A stretch of DNA of 6,902 bases from an uncultured Pseudomonadota bacterium (GTDB lineage Bacteria > Pseudomonadota > Gammaproteobacteria > Burkholderiales > Casimicrobiaceae): positions 1 through 6,902 of the forward strand of contig CALFEY010000347.1 of the NCBI GenBank assembly GCA_937958295.1. The letters are read 5' to 3'. The notes beneath the pieces were generated by a model, which was not told the DNA's origin, did no database searches, and saw only the letters and a list, made by a program, of their open reading frames with translations. Positions 6,394 through 6,902 of this stretch are shown one piece after another (the stretch's first letter is position 1; each line of letters opens with the position of its first letter). Made by a program: the position numbers and the translations under genes.

Positions 6394-6726
6394 ATGGCTG
6401 AGCGCACGAGGCGATTCATGCGCATGCTCGTGTTCTTCGACCTGCCGGTCGTCACCAGAGCGGAGCGCCGCGCCTATGCGCAGTTCCGCCGTTTTCTGCT
6501 GAACGACGGATTCGATATGTTGCAATTCTCGGTATACGGCCGGATCCTGAATGGGCGTGACGCGGAATCGAAGCACATGGAACGGGTGATCGCGAATCTG
6601 CCCCCGGACGGATCCGTCCGCGCATTGACGGTCACCGAGAAGCAGTACGCCGGAATGAAGATCCTGGTTGGCCTGCCGCTTTTTCAGGAAAAGCGGGTGA
6701 ATGCCGACCAAATGGTCCTTTTCTGA
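6394..6726 (+). CDS. cas2: CRISPR-associated protein Cas2 (type II-C)
   Basis: Cas2 is the small ferredoxin-fold dimer that bridges two Cas1 dimers in the spacer-integration complex. The 110-residue protein shows the standard first strand MRMLVFFDLPV with the conserved Asp at residue 16. It continues with AQFRRFLLNDGFDMLQFSVYGRI (33-55) and LTVTEKQYAGMKILVG (78-93), and ends in DQMVLF, all as in II-C Cas2 proteins. The ATG is 2 bp after the cas1 stop. The preceding sequence has only a weak GGCGG, so translation is likely coupled to cas1. It is the last gene of the operon, about 60 bp from the first CRISPR repeat. No csn2 or cas4 follows before the array, in agreement with subtype II-C. Confidence 0.95.
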   Translation: MAERTRRFMRMLVFFDLPVVTRAERRAYAQFRRFLLNDGFDMLQFSVYGRILNGRDAESKHMERVIANLPPDGSVRALTVTEKQYAGMKILVGLPLFQEKRVNADQMVLF

Positions 6727-6742
6727 ATGCTTTCGCCAATAG

Positions 6743-6779
6743 CGAATCCCGCGCCGAGCCAAGCTTGGCGCGGGATTCG
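6743..6779. terminator. Strong hairpin between cas2 and the CRISPR array
   Basis: A perfect 13-bp inverted repeat (6743-6755 with 6767-6779) encloses an 11-nt loop that includes AAGCTT. It starts 16 bp after the cas2 stop and ends 9 bp before the first repeat. Neither strand has a T-run after the stem, so it is not a canonical intrinsic terminator. It may still end or stabilise the cas operon mRNA and the oppositely directed array transcript. The role is inferred; the hairpin itself is plain. Confidence 0.5.
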
Positions 6780-6788
6780 GGCGGGTCG

Positions 6789-6824
6789 ATTGTAGCTATC
6801 CGGGGTGAGAGAGGGAGCTACAAC
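6789..6824 (-). repeat. CRISPR repeat 1 (nearest cas2)
   Basis: A 36-bp repeat identical to the next copy, so no degeneration is visible at this end. In the expected direction of transcription it is the last repeat of the array. Confidence 0.95.
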
Positions 6825-6854
6825 AACTTAACAATGTTCCACATCCACCCCAAG

Positions 6855-6890
6855 ATTGTAGCTATCCGGGGTGAGAGAGGGAGCTACAAC
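6855..6890 (-). repeat. CRISPR repeat 2
   Basis: A 36-bp repeat, an exact copy of repeat 1 separated from it by a 30-bp spacer. Confidence 0.95.
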
Positions 6891-6902
6891 CTGCGGCACC
6901 TG

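Larger units (their letters stand above)
6789..6902 (-). CRISPR. Type II-C CRISPR array, cas-proximal end (continues past the window)
   Basis: Two identical 36-bp repeats (6789-6824 and 6855-6890) flank one 30-bp spacer (6825-6854); 12 bp of a second spacer follow to the edge. On the minus strand the repeat begins GTTGTAGCTCCC and ends AGCTACAAT, very like the Neisseria meningitidis repeat. The tracrRNA anti-repeat upstream of cas9 complements that strand. The array is therefore assigned to minus-strand transcription, towards cas2. The repeat carries a perfect 8-bp terminal inverted repeat (TTGTAGCT/AGCTACAA). Its last six bases on the minus strand, TACAAT, resemble a -10 box, the position used by repeat-embedded promoters in Neisseria. 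The leader is not in view and probably lies at the far end. Confidence 0.96.

Overview
This window is a high-GC bacterial chromosome segment dominated by a compact type II-C CRISPR-Cas locus (cas9-cas1-cas2 plus array and tracrRNA) of the Neisseria meningitidis-like branch. Cas9, Cas1, Cas2, the 36-bp repeat and the tracrRNA all look like relatives of the Neisseria system, written in a much more GC-rich genome. This suggests a proteobacterium, most likely a high-GC betaproteobacterium. That taxonomic call is inference; there is no rRNA or housekeeping marker here.

Layout. Positions 1-401 (+) hold the 3' end of an unrecognised gene. Positions 436-852 (-) encode a PaaI-like hotdog thioesterase, convergent with it. 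Positions 853-1084 (232 bp) show no convincing gene. Positions 1085-1826 (-) carry a type II toxin-antitoxin pair: a Phd/YefM-like antitoxin followed 7 bp later by a RelE/ParE-like toxin. A sigma70-like promoter and an overlapping palindrome lie just upstream of the antitoxin. Positions 1827-2130 are non-coding and contain that promoter plus a tracrRNA on the minus strand (about 2012-2106) ending in a strong hairpin with a T-run. Its predicted promoter lies across the ribosome binding site and first codons of cas9. Positions 2131-6726 (+) are cas9, cas1 and cas2, tightly packed (cas1 overlaps cas9 by 14 bp; cas2 starts 2 bp after cas1) and surely one operon. A strong hairpin follows cas2, then the CRISPR array starts at 6789 and runs off the right edge: two identical 36-bp repeats, one complete 30-bp spacer and 12 bp of a second.

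How the parts work together. Cas1 and Cas2 integrate new spacers. The array is expected to be read on the minus strand, convergent with the cas operon, so that crRNAs carry the repeat beginning GTTGTAGCTCCC. The tracrRNA anti-repeat can pair with that repeat through an uninterrupted 22-bp stem and a second 7-bp stem separated by a 5-nt internal loop, and the duplex is loaded into Cas9. Cas9 keeps all RuvC and HNH catalytic residues. No csn2 or cas4 is present, which defines subtype II-C. The system class is well known. What is specific here is this ortholog's altered set of PAM-contacting residues, the tracrRNA promoter nested in the cas9 start, and the crRNA-repeat-like sequence in front of cas9.
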